A stretch of DNA of 64,000 bases from Cycloclasticus sp. (GCA_040743155.1 JBFLJU010000001.1:1364001-1428000); one strand, 5' to 3'. Positions 46,944 to 60,378 are shown, counted from the stretch's first letter. Numbers and translations are program-made. Notes: a model not told the origin generated them from the letters alone.

Positions 46944-49523
46944 TTAATCTGTGATTTCTTCGTCAGATGCGGACTCTTCGTCGACGTCATCTTCATCTAA
47001 ACTAGCAATACGGTCTAAGCCGATTACTTTTTCATTTTTAGCCGGACGAATAACGCGTACACCTTGCGTATTCCTTCCCAAAATTGAAATTTCTTTGGTG
47101 CGTGTTCTCACTAATGTACCGCCATCGGTGATCAGCATTAACTCATCAGTTTCATCAACCAACACCGCACCAACTAGGGCACCATTACGCTCGCTGGTTT
47201 GCATCGCAATAACGCCTTGACCACCGCGCTTGTGAATCGGGTACTCTTCAATTTGCGTGCGTTTTCCATAGCCATTTTCTGTTAGCGTTAATACGGTACC
47301 TGGCTCTGAAATAATGAGTGAGATAATACGCTCTTCTTCTTTCAATCGCATACCACGCACACCACTGGCCGTACGTCCCATTACCCGTACATCAGCTTCT
47401 TTAAAGCTCGCCACCTTTCCTGAACTAGCGAATAGCATGACTTCTTTTTCACCATCGGTCACCGCCACACCCACTAAGGTGTCATTATCGCGTAAATCAA
47501 TGGCGATTTTGCCGTTTGCACGCGGCTTTTCAAACTCTTTTATAAAGGTCTTTTTAACGGTTCCAGATTCCGTCGCCATAAAGATAAACTCATCTTCATT
47601 GAACTCACGAATTGGCAAAATAGCATTTATCCGCTCATCACTTTCAAGTGGTAACAAGTTAACGATAGGTTTGCCTCTAGCGATCCTGCTGGCAACGGGC
47701 AAATTAAACACGCGCAGCCAATACACCTTACCTTTACTGGAAAAACACAATACTGTGTCATGCGTATTGGCAATAAATAACTTATCAATGAAGTCTTCGT
47801 TCTTGGTATTCGCCGCTGTTTTACCTTTACCACCACGGCGCTGAGCTGTATACGATGTCAATGGTTGCGACTTAACGTAACCCTCATGCGACAGCGTGAC
47901 CACCATATCTTCTTCTGTGATGAGATCTTCAGCCGTTAAGTTCAAAAACTTATCGACAATTTCAGTCCTACGATCTTCTTTATATTCTTCAATCAGCTTC
48001 TCTAGTTCGTCGCTGATAACAGACATCAAACGAACTCTATTCGCCAAAATATCCAGCAAATCGTCGATCACAACTAGCAAGCCTTTATATTCTAGCAAAA
48101 TCTTATCTTGCTCAAGCCCCGTCAAGCGATGCAAACGAAGCTCTAAAATAGCTTGAGCTTGTGCGGGTGATAAATGATAAGCACCATCGAGCAAACCATA
48201 TTGCTCTTCTAGCTTATCTGGACGAGAACGACTGGTGTCGGCCTTGGATAACAAGTCAGACACCAAACCCGGTTGCCATGACGCTTCTAACAAACTCACT
48301 TTCGCTTCGGCAGGTGTTTTTGCCGCCTTAATCATCGCAATCATCTCGTCGATATTGGATAGCGCAACAGCCAAACCTTCCAATGTATGCGCACGCTCCC
48401 GCGCCTTACGTAAATCGTATATCGTCCTACGGGTGACCACTTCTCTTCTGTGGTCAATAAAAGCATTTAAAATTTGCTTAATATTCAAGCATTTTGGGCG
48501 GCCATCAATCAGTGCCACCATGTTGATACCAAACACATTTTGCAGTTGCGTATGCTGATACAAATTATTGATGATAACTTCCGGCACTTCGCCGCGCTTT
48601 AACTCAATAACCATACGCATGCCGTCTTTATCAGACTCGTCACGCAAACCAGAGATACCCTCTAACTTCGCATCTTTCACGAGGTGCGCTATTTTCTCCA
48701 TTAAGCGCGCCTTGTTTACCTGGTACGGTAACTCAGTAACAACAAGCGACAATTTACTACTCGAACTCTCTTCACCTTCAACGTGGTATCTGGCACGTAA
48801 ATAAATCTTGCCACGCCCTGTTTGATAGGCTTCACGAATGCCGCTGGCACCATTAATAATTCCCGCAGTAGGGAAATCAGGGCCAGGAATGCACTCCATT
48901 AACTGGTCAATTGTTGTTTCTGGATTTTCAATTAAACGCAAGCAAGCAGCCGTTACTTCGGCAAGGTTGTGCGGAGGAATGTTAGTCGCCATACCGACAG
49001 CGATCCCAGACGAACCATTGACGAGCAGCAACGGCACACGTGCTGGCAAAACGGTTGGCTCAAACTCAGACTCATCGTAGTTCGCGTTGAAATCGACCGT
49101 TTCTTTATCCAGATCAGCCAACATTTCATGCGACAACTTTGACATTCTGATCTCGGTATAACGCATCGCCGCAGCTGAATCACCATCAACCGAGCCAAAG
49201 TTACCTTGACCATCCACCAACATATGGCGCATTGAAAAAGGCTGAGCCATACGAACAATCGTGTCATAAACCGCTGTGTCACCATGTGGATGGTATTTAC
49301 CAATCACATCACCAACAATACGTGCTGATTTTTTATACGCCTTATTCCAGTCATTACCCAGCACACTCATCGCAAATAACACTCTGCGATGCACCGGCTT
49401 CAAGCCATCTCGCACATCGGGCAATGCTCGACCAACAATAACACTCATTGCGTAGTCTAAGTACGACTGACGCATCTCATCTTCAATATTGACTGGTATT
49501 GTTTCTTTTACGAGCTCAGACAT
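46944..49523 (-). CDS. gyrA: DNA gyrase subunit A
   Basis: Breakage-reunion subunit of gyrase. The catalytic tyrosine is Y122 in [12 protein letters not shown]. In the quinolone region [10 protein letters not shown], residue 83 is Thr and residue 87 is Asp; Thr83 is natural in Pseudomonas, so it is not evidence of acquired resistance. The C-terminal beta-pinwheel with the GyrA box (QRRGGKG, about residue 560) is present and the tail is acidic ([17 protein letters not shown]). 859 residues. Confidence 0.98.
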   Translation of the reverse strand: MSELVKETIPVNIEDEMRQSYLDYAMSVIVGRALPDVRDGLKPVHRRVLFAMSVLGNDWNKAYKKSARIVGDVIGKYHPHGDTAVYDTIVRMAQPFSMRHMLVDGQGNFGSVDGDSAAAMRYTEIRMSKLSHEMLADLDKETVDFNANYDESEFEPTVLPARVPLLLVNGSSGIAVGMATNIPPHNLAEVTAACLRLIENPETTIDQLMECIPGPDFPTAGIINGASGIREAYQTGRGKIYLRARYHVEGEESSSSKLSLVVTELPYQVNKARLMEKIAHLVKDAKLEGISGLRDESDKDGMRMVIELKRGEVPEVIINNLYQHTQLQNVFGINMVALIDGRPKCLNIKQILNAFIDHRREVVTRRTIYDLRKARERAHTLEGLAVALSNIDEMIAMIKAAKTPAEAKVSLLEASWQPGLVSDLLSKADTSRSRPDKLEEQYGLLDGAYHLSPAQAQAILELRLHRLTGLEQDKILLEYKGLLVVIDDLLDILANRVRLMSVISDELEKLIEEYKEDRRTEIVDKFLNLTAEDLITEEDMVVTLSHEGYVKSQPLTSYTAQRRGGKGKTAANTKNEDFIDKLFIANTHDTVLCFSSKGKVYWLRVFNLPVASRIARGKPIVNLLPLESDERINAILPIREFNEDEFIFMATESGTVKKTFIKEFEKPRANGKIAIDLRDNDTLVGVAVTDGEKEVMLFASSGKVASFKEADVRVMGRTASGVRGMRLKEEERIISLIISEPGTVLTLTENGYGKRTQIEEYPIHKRGGQGVIAMQTSERNGALVGAVLVDETDELMLITDGGTLVRTRTKEISILGRNTQGVRVIRPAKNEKVIGLDRIASLDEDDVDEESASDEEITD

Positions 49524-49638
49524 GTACCGGTATCCCCTCAGATGCCAAATGATTCAATAAAACTTTAAGAAAGAAGAAAAAGCCTGGCCTTTACAGCACC
49601 ACTTTATCGCCTAAAAATTGATGAAAAATAAAGCCGAA

Positions 49639-49668
49639 ATTATACCCTAAATAGCCACTTCTTGATAA
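49639..49668 (-). promoter_or_regulatory. Probable sigma-70 promoter of gyrA
   Basis: On the minus strand a perfect -10 TATAAT (49639-49644) has TTATCA (49663-49668) 18 bp upstream. It leaves a leader of about 110 bases before the gyrA ATG. The rest of the 260-bp gap back to the diguanylate cyclase gene shows nothing else I can name. Confidence 0.55.
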
Positions 49669-49783
49669 CTTTGTTTATCCTCATTGATCACTGATCTTGG
49701 GCTTACGATTGCACTGTATAGAAAACAAAAACACGAAAGAGCAGTCATTATAAAACTGACATCAAAGAACCTACGCAGCTTGA

Positions 49784-50923
49784 TTAAGCTGATTCTTTTT
49801 CTGTTGCGGGAAGGGCCGCAACTTCACCACCGCTTAACACTTGATTACGGCCAGAGTTTTTCGCCAAATAAAGCGCCTTATCGGCCACCTCAATCAAAAC
49901 AGCCCTATCTATAGCCTTTAACACCCCTGCTTGCTTAACAACGAACGTTGACAAGCCAATTGAAACCGTTACGTTCAATCGCTTACTATGCGGTAATTCA
50001 ACGCCAGCTCGGGCAACCGCCTTGCGCATCCTTTCGGCCACTTCAATACCCTTCTTCTCCGATGCCGTTGGCAGTATGGCGACAAATTCTTCGCCACCAT
50101 AACGCGCTAAAATGTCATTGCTTCTGAGTTGGCTACGCAACTGCTCTGCCACATGCCTTAATGCCGTATCACCCACTTGGTGACCAAAGGTATCATTCAC
50201 TTTCTTAAAAAGATCGATGTCGATGAACAGGCAAGACAGGCAATCACCGGTTCTTAGCGAGCGAAGTATTTCCTCATCCAGCCGTTGCTCAAAAAAGCGT
50301 CGATTATTAACCCCGGTTAATGTATCGAATAAACTACTACGTCTAAGCTGTTCATAGTTGAGCGTATTTTCTATACAAACACTCAGCACCTTACCCAAAC
50401 GATCTAAGAAATAAGTCGCCATATCGGCTTGAAAACGCGCACTGTCATCGCTACCAAATACCATGCAACCCAAATACACACCTCGCCGCACTAAGGGGAT
50501 CACAGCCACTGTTTGCGGCTCATCCTGCTGTTCAGGCCAAAACTGCTTAGCAAGGGTATTACTGGCATTGCCCAATAATATACGTTGAGAGACGCCCAGT
50601 TTTTCTTTAAACAGAGCAATATCAGAGAGCAAAATAATGCTTTGATATTCATCAAACCTGAACCCATCTTCGGTCAGAAATTGCTTGATCTCGCCCGACT
50701 CATCCGCCAACACCAGAGACATTGATTGAAGACTGAAAACCTGTTTCGCATCATCATGGATATGTTCAATCAATTCCCGCAAGGAATTTAGCGATAACAA
50801 CCGCACTTCCAAATCCTGAAAACGTTTTAACATCTCCTCGTTCTTTTGCGCGCGTTGTATCATGCCATCCAAATGGCTCTGCAGCATGCAAACTTGCGTA
50901 TCTAAATCGTCTTCCATACCCAT
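49784..50923 (-). CDS. Diguanylate cyclase with N-terminal DUF484/GAF-like sensor
   Basis: Cytosolic enzyme that makes c-di-GMP. Residues 1-190 resemble DUF484/GAF proteins: a coiled-coil start, then a sensor fold with no membrane helix. The GGDEF domain begins near 196 (SLFDTLTGVNNRRFFEQRL) and has an intact active site GGEEF (276-280) and the product-inhibition site RSND (267-270), so it is expected to be active and feedback-limited. It lies ten bases from ligA and is probably co-transcribed with smc-zipA-ligA. Its product could reach FlrA and the PilZ protein of this window. Confidence 0.92.
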   Translation of the reverse strand: MGMEDDLDTQVCMLQSHLDGMIQRAQKNEEMLKRFQDLEVRLLSLNSLRELIEHIHDDAKQVFSLQSMSLVLADESGEIKQFLTEDGFRFDEYQSIILLSDIALFKEKLGVSQRILLGNASNTLAKQFWPEQQDEPQTVAVIPLVRRGVYLGCMVFGSDDSARFQADMATYFLDRLGKVLSVCIENTLNYEQLRRSSLFDTLTGVNNRRFFEQRLDEEILRSLRTGDCLSCLFIDIDLFKKVNDTFGHQVGDTALRHVAEQLRSQLRSNDILARYGGEEFVAILPTASEKKGIEVAERMRKAVARAGVELPHSKRLNVTVSIGLSTFVVKQAGVLKAIDRAVLIEVADKALYLAKNSGRNQVLSGGEVAALPATEKESA

Positions 50924-50933
50924 AAATTTATCC

Positions 50934-53701
<2,768 letters not shown>

Positions 53702-53723
53702 TTCCTACCCTTAAAAATTAGTG

Positions 53724-56700
53724 TTAACTAACCGCCATTTTAGCGGCTTCTTCCAAATCCACCGCAACTAATCTGGACACACCCGGTTCTTTCATCGTAA
53801 CCCCTGCTAATTGATTCGCCATTTCCATGGTGACTTTATTATGCGTAATCAAGATCATTTGAACATTCTCCGACATTTCCTTAACCAGCTCTCCAAAACG
53901 CCCTACATTAGCTTCATCAAGCGGTGCATCCACTTCATCCAACATGCAAAATGGAGAGGGGTTTAAATCAAAAATTGAGAACACCAGCGCAACCGCCGTT
54001 AATGCTTTCTCACCGCCCGATAATAAATGAATTGAGCTGTTACGTTTTCCCGGTGGTCTAGCCATGACCGTAACGCCTGTTTCAAGCAAATCCTCACCCG
54101 TTTGCTGCAAATAAGCATGTCCACCACCAAACAACTTTGGAAATCGTTTTTCAAAACCAGCGTTCACTTTATCAAAAGTTTGCTTGAACAGTGTACGACT
54201 TTCTTTATCAATTTTAGCAATCGCAGTATCCAGCGTTCGCAATGATTCGATCAAATCTAATTGCTGACTATCGAGGTATTTCTTTCGTTCCGACTGCGCC
54301 TCGTACTCTTCAATCGCCGTCAGGTTAATTAAGCCTAGTTTATTAATTTTTTCGGCCAAGTGCGTGACCTGTTCTTGCCATTGGCTATCATCCGCATCGT
54401 CCGGAATATTAGTCAGCGTTTCAACTAACTCAACACCCGATTCTTGCAGCTGTTCCACCAACGTTTGTTTTCGCACTAAAACTTCTTGGTGAGCAATCTT
54501 CGCCGTCGAGGTATCTTCCCTAGCCTTTTCAACTTTTAGCTCGGCTTGGTGACGCCTTGTTTCCGACCCTCTAATTAATTCTTCAAGCGACTCAGTTCTC
54601 GTACGCATTTCTACTAATCGATCTTCAACCAACACCCGGTCTTTTAACAAACCATCCAACGCTAACTTCTGTTCATCTAATGGCTTATCACTAACACTTA
54701 ACTCAACTTGTAACATGACAACTTTATCGTCCGCCTGCGTTATGCGCTCCCCAACGACTTGCAAATGTTGATTCGTCAGCGCTTGAGATGAGCGTTGCGA
54801 CTCGATTTTCATCAACAAGTTATGCGTCAAGTCACGAGAACTTTGTATATCTCGCCTTACTTCGTCAAGCAATCGTTTTTTTACAGAACGCTCTTGCTGC
54901 AAAGCTTCACGTTGCGTTTCTATTTGCGTCGATTGCTCAATAGCCGCATCCAAGGTCTGCTTACTTTCTAGTAGGCTTGCTTGGTCTATAGCTTGATGTT
55001 CGCTTATTTGCTTCATATCAATTTCTACCTGCAATGACCTTTGCTGCGCCGATTCAAGTGTTGATCGCTTCTCATTTATTTGCATCGCTAACTGAGAAAT
55101 TTGCTTCACCGCTGCACTCTCTTGTTGACGCAATTCACGGCCCTGCTTCTCCAACTCCGATAATTCGAGCCTAGCCTGTGCTAACGCTTCTTCTTTATGT
55201 GAGATAGCTGACAGTAGTTTTTGCAGTTGTTGTGTTAACTCTTTTTTCTCTTTCTCCAATACTAATGCACTACTCTTGTTGTCATCGCGTTTAAAACAAA
55301 CACTATCGGCATGCAGCCAAACGCCATCCTTTGTCATCACAGATTCATGCTCATCTAACACGCTAATCAATGTTTTTGCTTGCTCAATCGTTTCTGCAAA
55401 ATGGACGTTCTTCAACAACACCATAGCTGGTATATCTGACGTTATTAAGCTAGCTAATGAAGTTTTACTGACCGCAACTTGGGGCTGACTATGTGCATTA
55501 AACAGCGTTAACTCACCCACCGGATAATGTGTACCTTCCGTTAATATAGCCGCTATATCTTCCACGCAAACCGCCTGCAATCTTGTCCCCAACACTGTTT
55601 CGACTGCCTTTTCCCAACCTGCCACCACATCAATTTTTTCGATGAGTTTAGAGGCCGTTAACAAGCCCTTCTCTTCAAGCCACTGATTAACTGACTCATG
55701 GGAGTCACCTAAATTAGCTTGCTGTAAAACAACGATAGACTCCAGCCGACCTGCCAGCCGTGAATACTCTGCGCGCACGTTGGCTAATGCTTCACTTTCA
55801 TCGTGAATTAATTGCTGCGAAGTCGAAACCCCTAGTTGGTTTTGTTGCCATAACGCTTGATTTCTTTGATGCTGTGAATCAAGCGTATCATGCTGCTGTT
55901 GCAAGCCAATCAAATCGGTTTCACGCAATATTGTTTGTAACCTTTGTTGTTCATTTTGCGCAGCATACAGTCGCTGTGTCGATTGCAGCAACTGTTTATC
56001 TAACTGGCTTATTTTTGTTTTTTCAACGTCAATTTTTCTTTTTGGTTCGGCCACTTGATAGGTAAATTCATCCCACGATTTTTGCCAATCCATCATCGCT
56101 TGCTCAACCTCAACCAAAGATTGAGCCGCGTTACTTTCTTGCTCCCTCACTTCGGTTAAAGCCAACTCACTGCTCTTAATAGATGTATTGGATTGGGCTA
56201 TTTTCCCCTCACCTTCAGCAAGCTCTTGTTGAGATAGCTTTAGCATTGTTTTATAACGCTCCAGCTCCGTTTGTTGTTGTTGCTGTAAATTTTGCTGCTG
56301 CTGCAATACTTGCTCAACTTTCGCAATGTCAGAGCCTTTCGAATAGAACTCTCCTTGTATCTCGCTTAAGCTTGCTAATTGAACATTGTGCTGTTCTCGT
56401 TGTTGCTCAATATTCATCTCCAACTCACGTTGGCCTGCTAGAGCTTCTTCAACTTTAAGCTCTAACGATTTTATTGCTTTATGCTGACCTTCATCTTGCT
56501 CATTTAACGTCTGCCAACGCAATGCTAATAACTGCGCTTTAAGCTGACGCTCTTCGGTTTTCAAACCCTTATAACGCTCTGCCGTACTGGCTTGGCGTTT
56601 TAGATGACGACACTGCTTATCTATCTCTTCACATAGATCGGCGATACGCTCTAAATTTTCCCGAGTTCGACGCATCCTATTTTCAGTATCACGGCGACGC

Positions 56701-57224
56701 TCTTTGTACTTTGATATACCGGCTGCTTCTTCAAGGAACACCCGAAGCTCATCCGGTTTTGCCTCTACTAACCGTGAAATAGTGCCTTGCTCAATAATCG
56801 CATAACTACGAGGACCAAGGCCTGTGCCTAAAAAAAGATCTGTAATATCTTTACGGCGGCATCGCGTGCCATTTAAAAAATAAACCGACTGCCCTTCTCT
56901 ATTAACTTGCCGTTTTAGAGAAATTTGGCGATAGCCTGCAAACTCCCCTGTAATAGTCGCGTCAGCGTTATCAAAAATGAGCTCTACAAATGCCTGGCCA
57001 ACGGGTTTACGGGTCGTTGAGCCATTAAAAATAACATCAGCCATTTGATCGCCCCGCAGGTGTTTGGCCGAGCTTTCACCCAACACCCACCTAACAGCAT
57101 CAATCACATTCGATTTACCACAACCATTTGGCCCAACAATACAAACCAAATCACTCGAAAAAGGAATGGTCGTCGGATCAACGAATGATTTAAAACCGGA
57201 TAGCTTTATTTTTTCCAAACGCAT
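53724..57224 (-). CDS. smc: Chromosome partition protein SMC
   Basis: Condensin ATPase that compacts and separates chromosomes. Walker A GPNGCGKSNVIDAVRWVLG (about 32-50), two long coiled coils (about 170-500 and 650-1000), a hinge near 505-630 (VVAGWEKAVETVLGTRLQAV), the ABC signature LSGGEKALTAVAL and Walker B CMLDEVDAPLDEANV are in order. 1166 residues. Coding by smc, rather than mukB, sets it apart from enteric bacteria and Vibrio. Confidence 0.97.
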   Translation of the reverse strand: MRLEKIKLSGFKSFVDPTTIPFSSDLVCIVGPNGCGKSNVIDAVRWVLGESSAKHLRGDQMADVIFNGSTTRKPVGQAFVELIFDNADATITGEFAGYRQISLKRQVNREGQSVYFLNGTRCRRKDITDLFLGTGLGPRSYAIIEQGTISRLVEAKPDELRVFLEEAAGISKYKERRRDTENRMRRTRENLERIADLCEEIDKQCRHLKRQASTAERYKGLKTEERQLKAQLLALRWQTLNEQDEGQHKAIKSLELKVEEALAGQRELEMNIEQQREQHNVQLASLSEIQGEFYSKGSDIAKVEQVLQQQQNLQQQQQTELERYKTMLKLSQQELAEGEGKIAQSNTSIKSSELALTEVREQESNAAQSLVEVEQAMMDWQKSWDEFTYQVAEPKRKIDVEKTKISQLDKQLLQSTQRLYAAQNEQQRLQTILRETDLIGLQQQHDTLDSQHQRNQALWQQNQLGVSTSQQLIHDESEALANVRAEYSRLAGRLESIVVLQQANLGDSHESVNQWLEEKGLLTASKLIEKIDVVAGWEKAVETVLGTRLQAVCVEDIAAILTEGTHYPVGELTLFNAHSQPQVAVSKTSLASLITSDIPAMVLLKNVHFAETIEQAKTLISVLDEHESVMTKDGVWLHADSVCFKRDDNKSSALVLEKEKKELTQQLQKLLSAISHKEEALAQARLELSELEKQGRELRQQESAAVKQISQLAMQINEKRSTLESAQQRSLQVEIDMKQISEHQAIDQASLLESKQTLDAAIEQSTQIETQREALQQERSVKKRLLDEVRRDIQSSRDLTHNLLMKIESQRSSQALTNQHLQVVGERITQADDKVVMLQVELSVSDKPLDEQKLALDGLLKDRVLVEDRLVEMRTRTESLEELIRGSETRRHQAELKVEKAREDTSTAKIAHQEVLVRKQTLVEQLQESGVELVETLTNIPDDADDSQWQEQVTHLAEKINKLGLINLTAIEEYEAQSERKKYLDSQQLDLIESLRTLDTAIAKIDKESRTLFKQTFDKVNAGFEKRFPKLFGGGHAYLQQTGEDLLETGVTVMARPPGKRNSSIHLLSGGEKALTAVALVFSIFDLNPSPFCMLDEVDAPLDEANVGRFGELVKEMSENVQMILITHNKVTMEMANQLAGVTMKEPGVSRLVAVDLEEAAKMAVS

Positions 57225-57357
57225 CGGCTAACGATACATGATTGCGCTTTTACCATAAAGAATACTGATGAATTTATTCGTTAAAAAGAGTGATTAACAC
57301 CCTTCGTTTTATATTCATTGTAAAATGCACTTTTAAGACAACTTTAACGATAATTTA

Positions 57358-57747
57358 ATGAGTACACAGCCAAACACAGGTTTAGAAACCTTCCCAAACC
57401 CAAACATTGAACGCGACTACACGATTCGCATCGATACTCCCGAGTTTACCTGCTTATGCCCAAAAACAGGTCAGCCTGATTTCGCAACACTTACGCTTGA
57501 ATACGTCCCTAATGAACGTTGTGTTGAGTTAAAGTCGTTCAAACTATATATCTGGTCTTACCGCGATAAAGGCGCATTCCATGAAGCAGTCACTAATTCA
57601 ATATTAGAAGATCTAGTAAAAGCTTGTGAGCCGCGCTTTATGCGTCTATCTGCCGAGTTTAATGTTCGAGGCGGTGTTTATACGACTGTTGTTGCAGAAC
57701 ATAAATCGGATAACTGGACACCCAGCATCCCTGTTCAATTACCCTAG
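57358..57747 (+). CDS. queF: NADPH-dependent 7-cyano-7-deazaguanine reductase
   Basis: Reduces preQ0 to preQ1 in queuosine synthesis. This is the short, single-domain form (129 residues). The nucleophilic cysteine is in [17 protein letters not shown] (about 30-46), and the family motif [20 protein letters not shown] (about 58-77) is complete. It is divergent from smc, with a 133-bp gap. I saw no preQ1 riboswitch in that gap. Confidence 0.95.
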   Translation: MSTQPNTGLETFPNPNIERDYTIRIDTPEFTCLCPKTGQPDFATLTLEYVPNERCVELKSFKLYIWSYRDKGAFHEAVTNSILEDLVKACEPRFMRLSAEFNVRGGVYTTVVAEHKSDNWTPSIPVQLP

Positions 57748-57804
57748 AAAACTCTCCGACATTCTTTCGAATTAAAGTCATTCAGTTTCAATTCATCGCT
57801 AAGT

Positions 57805-57854
57805 CTTATCCTTTAACTGCACGTTAACAAAACTGCATTGCAGTTAAGGATAAG
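57805..57854 (+). promoter_or_regulatory. Long hairpin masking the ribosome binding site of the His-rich gene
   Basis: CTTATCCTTTAACTGCA (57805-57821) pairs with TGCAGTTAAGGATAAG (57839-57854): 16 base pairs with one bulged T and a 17-base loop. The ribosome binding site AAGGA (57846-57850) is wholly inside the stem, and the stem ends at the first ATG. Such a layout blocks translation unless the stem is opened. It could also be a DNA operator, since AACTGCA recurs in the loop. Confidence 0.75.
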
Positions 57855-58286
57855 ATGATGAATATATTAAACACAGTTACGAAAGTTCTTTTTTGTTCCT
57901 TGCTACTTATTAGCACCGCTTCGTTAGCCGAGCGAAGACATTCTGATCACCGTGGCTATTCAGACCATCAAGCTAACGCGACACACCAGCAACCTCAAAA
58001 TCACCAACGGCACAACTCCGCTATGTACAGTCGGCGTCCTCACGCTTACGTCCATAATCAACAGTGGCGTGCGAGAAAACATTGGAACAAACACCATAAC
58101 AAGTACCAATATCGCGGTCATTTCAACCGTCACCACAGCAAATATTCTTACCGGCCTAGACATCGGGCGTACAACAACTACAGGCCCAGACATTCAAGCT
58201 ATTACTACGGAGCCCGGAGACTTAATAGGGCCTTAAGGCACTACAACCATCATAACCATGGCTTCAGGGTGCACTTATCGTTTTAA
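57855..58286 (+). CDS. Secreted histidine-, arginine- and tyrosine-rich protein
   Basis: Not recognised. 143 residues from the first ATG (57855); the second ATG (57858) has better spacing, 7 bp, to AAGGA. A clear signal peptide ends in STASLA (cleavage after about residue 25). By my count the mature part (about 118 residues) holds 21 His, 20 Arg and 13 Tyr but only three acidic residues, so it is strongly basic. There is an internal repeat (HHNKYQYRGH, then HHSKYSYRPRH) and YRPRH occurs twice; no cysteine in the mature part. It ends in GFRVHLSF. The make-up suggests metal, heme or polyanion binding outside the inner membrane, perhaps like RcnB-type proteins, but there is no real homology visible. 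It has its own terminator and a masked ribosome binding site. Confidence 0.8.
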   Translation: MMNILNTVTKVLFCSLLLISTASLAERRHSDHRGYSDHQANATHQQPQNHQRHNSAMYSRRPHAYVHNQQWRARKHWNKHHNKYQYRGHFNRHHSKYSYRPRHRAYNNYRPRHSSYYYGARRLNRALRHYNHHNHGFRVHLSF

Positions 58287-58320
58287 CTGCAAGATTGAAT
58301 TGAAGGTTCTTTTCCTCCCT

Positions 58321-58375
58321 TGTGAGATTTGTTCTCACATACTCAAAGGCGGCCACATGGGCCGCCTTCTTTTTA
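58321..58375 (+). terminator. Tandem hairpins and terminator after the His-rich gene
   Basis: A perfect hairpin TGTGAGA/TCTCACA (58321-58339) is followed by a 9-bp GC-rich stem AAGGCGGCC/GGCCGCCTT (58346-58368) and CTTTTT. The second is a rho-independent terminator for the plus strand. The role of the first stem is unclear. Confidence 0.8.
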
Positions 58376-58404
58376 CATCCAAATCAGGGCTGACAGCCCA
58401 TTTT

Positions 58405-60312
58405 TTACAACAGTGATTGCAACAACTTATTTAAACGGTGCACAAATGTTGCAGGGTCTTCCAATTGACCGCCTTCACTCAATAAAGCCTGTTCAAATAA
58501 CAAATGTGACAAATCCGCAAAACGCTCATCGTCTGTTTCTGATTTTAAACGTTGAATAAGCGCATGATCGGCGTTGACCTCAAATGTTGGCAGGCTTGCC
58601 GGCATATCCTGACCAGCCGCTTTCATGATGCGTTCCATATGTGCGCCCATTTCATGCTCATCTGCCACTAAACAAGCCGGAGAATCGGTTAAACGAGAGC
58701 TCACGCGCACCTCTTTCACCTTGCCTTCCAGAGTCGTTTTGATTTGTTCGAGCACACTATTCAGCGACTCGTCTTCATTCTTATCGTCAGCCTTTTTATC
58801 CGCATCATCTTCTTTATTACCTGCGTCAAGGTTGAGATCACCTTTTGCCACAGACTGTAAAGACTTGCCATCAAATTCAGGCATATGCTGTACCAACCAC
58901 TCATCAACATGATCGGTTAATAACAGCACTTCGATACCTTTCTTTTTAAAGACTTCAAGGTGCGGGCTATTTTTAATCGTACCGTACGCTCCACCCGTTA
59001 GATAATAAATCTTATCTTGCCCTTCTTGCATATTCTCAAGATAAGATGTCAATGTTAGGGTTTGCTTTCCATCGGTTTTAGTTGACGCAAAACGCAACAA
59101 TTTAGCTATGCGGTCTTTATTTTTGAAGTCCTCAATAGGGCCTTCTTTTAATACAGCGCCAAACTCTGCCCACAGTGTGTCAAATTTCTCAGGGTGGTTT
59201 TTAGACAAACCTTCGATTAAGGACAATACCTTTTTAACAGCGCCCGCTTTGAGTAAATCAATTTGCTTACTTTGTTGCAGCAATTCACGCGAAACGTTTA
59301 ATGGCAGACTATCTGAGTCAATGATGCCTTTAACAAAACGTAAATAACGCGGCATAAGCTCACCACCTTCCATGATAAAGGTACGTTTTACGTACAGTTT
59401 TACGCCGCTTGTCGCTTCTCTATCCCACATATCGAACGGTGCTTTCGAAGGCAGGTATAGCAGTAACGTATACTCATTAGTCCCTTCCACTTTACTGTGT
59501 GTATAAGCTAATGGGTCTTGATAGTCATTTGATGTTTGCTTGTAGAAGTCGTTGTAATCGTCTTCTTTCAGTTCATTTTTAGCTTTTGCCCATAATGCTG
59601 AACTGCTATTAACCGTGATATCGTCCGGCTCATCTTCTTTTTCTTCATCCTTATTCTCATTTTTCATCACAATGGGAATGTCCAGATGCTCAGAGAACTT
59701 ATGAATGATGGCTTGTAAACGGTAACTTTCTAAAAACTCGTCTTCCCCCTCTTTCAGGTGCAAGATAACATCTGTGCCGCGCGCTACTTTTTCAAGCGTC
59801 TCAATGGTGTACTCACCTTCACCTGACGATTCCCACTTAACGCCAGTTGCCTTACCTTCACCGGCTTTACGCGTTACTACGGTGACCTTGTCTGCAACGA
59901 TGAATCCAGAATAAAAACCCACGCCGAATTGGCCAATCATCTGGCTATCTTTACTCTCGTCACCGGTTAGTGATTCAAAAAACTTTTTAGTACCTGAATG
60001 AGCAATCGTACCAATATTCTTTTTAACTTCATCAGCATTCATGCCAATGCCATTATCTGAAATCGTCAGCGTACGCGCTTCTTTATCCACAGCTAAACGT
60101 ATTTTAAGCTCGCCATCACCTTCATAAAGGCCTTCGTTTGAAAGTGCAGAAAAACGCAGCTTATCCGCCGCATCAGAAGCATTTGAAACTAACTCACGTA
60201 AAAAAATCTCTTTATTGCTATAAAGAGAGTGTATGACCAACTCTAAAACTTGTTTAGTTTCTGCCTCAAACCCCAGTGTTTGTTTTTCATTCTTCTCTAT
60301 TGTTTCGCTCAT
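58405..60312 (-). CDS. htpG: Chaperone HtpG (Hsp90)
   Basis: ATP-dependent cytosolic chaperone. The N-terminal ATPase domain has NASDAADKLRFSAL (about 44-57), DNGIGMN, GTIAHSGTKKFFESL and GQFGVGFYSGFIVADKV; the middle domain holds the catalytic Arg in LPLNVSRELLQQ; the C-terminal dimerisation domain ends in LNKLLQSLL. 635 residues, with an acidic/Lys-rich insert (ENKDEEKEDEPDD) at the usual N-M linker site and another near 500. A sigma-32 promoter precedes it. Confidence 0.97.
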   Translation of the reverse strand: MSETIEKNEKQTLGFEAETKQVLELVIHSLYSNKEIFLRELVSNASDAADKLRFSALSNEGLYEGDGELKIRLAVDKEARTLTISDNGIGMNADEVKKNIGTIAHSGTKKFFESLTGDESKDSQMIGQFGVGFYSGFIVADKVTVVTRKAGEGKATGVKWESSGEGEYTIETLEKVARGTDVILHLKEGEDEFLESYRLQAIIHKFSEHLDIPIVMKNENKDEEKEDEPDDITVNSSSALWAKAKNELKEDDYNDFYKQTSNDYQDPLAYTHSKVEGTNEYTLLLYLPSKAPFDMWDREATSGVKLYVKRTFIMEGGELMPRYLRFVKGIIDSDSLPLNVSRELLQQSKQIDLLKAGAVKKVLSLIEGLSKNHPEKFDTLWAEFGAVLKEGPIEDFKNKDRIAKLLRFASTKTDGKQTLTLTSYLENMQEGQDKIYYLTGGAYGTIKNSPHLEVFKKKGIEVLLLTDHVDEWLVQHMPEFDGKSLQSVAKGDLNLDAGNKEDDADKKADDKNEDESLNSVLEQIKTTLEGKVKEVRVSSRLTDSPACLVADEHEMGAHMERIMKAAGQDMPASLPTFEVNADHALIQRLKSETDDERFADLSHLLFEQALLSEGGQLEDPATFVHRLNKLLQSLL

Positions 60313-60350
60313 TCAAGCCTCCATCTATTCATTAATATCGACAGTGAATT

Positions 60351-60378
60351 AAATGGGGGCTCATTTGAACAATTCAAG
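60351..60378 (-). promoter_or_regulatory. Sigma-32 heat-shock promoter of htpG
   Basis: On the minus strand CTTGAA (60373-60378) is followed after 14 bp by CCCCATTT (60351-60358), which matches the sigma-32 consensus (CTTGAA, 11-15 bp, CCCCATNT). The site is 39 bp ahead of the htpG ATG. Confidence 0.88.

Noticed and set aside
46944-49523. Thr at GyrA position 83, a quinolone-resistance site in E. coli
   Set aside because: Thr83 is the natural state in Pseudomonas and other gammaproteobacteria, and Asp87 is retained. It is not evidence of acquired resistance.
57225-57357. preQ1 riboswitch before queF
   Set aside because: The 133-bp gap shows no hairpin with the C-rich loop and A-rich tail of a preQ1-I aptamer.
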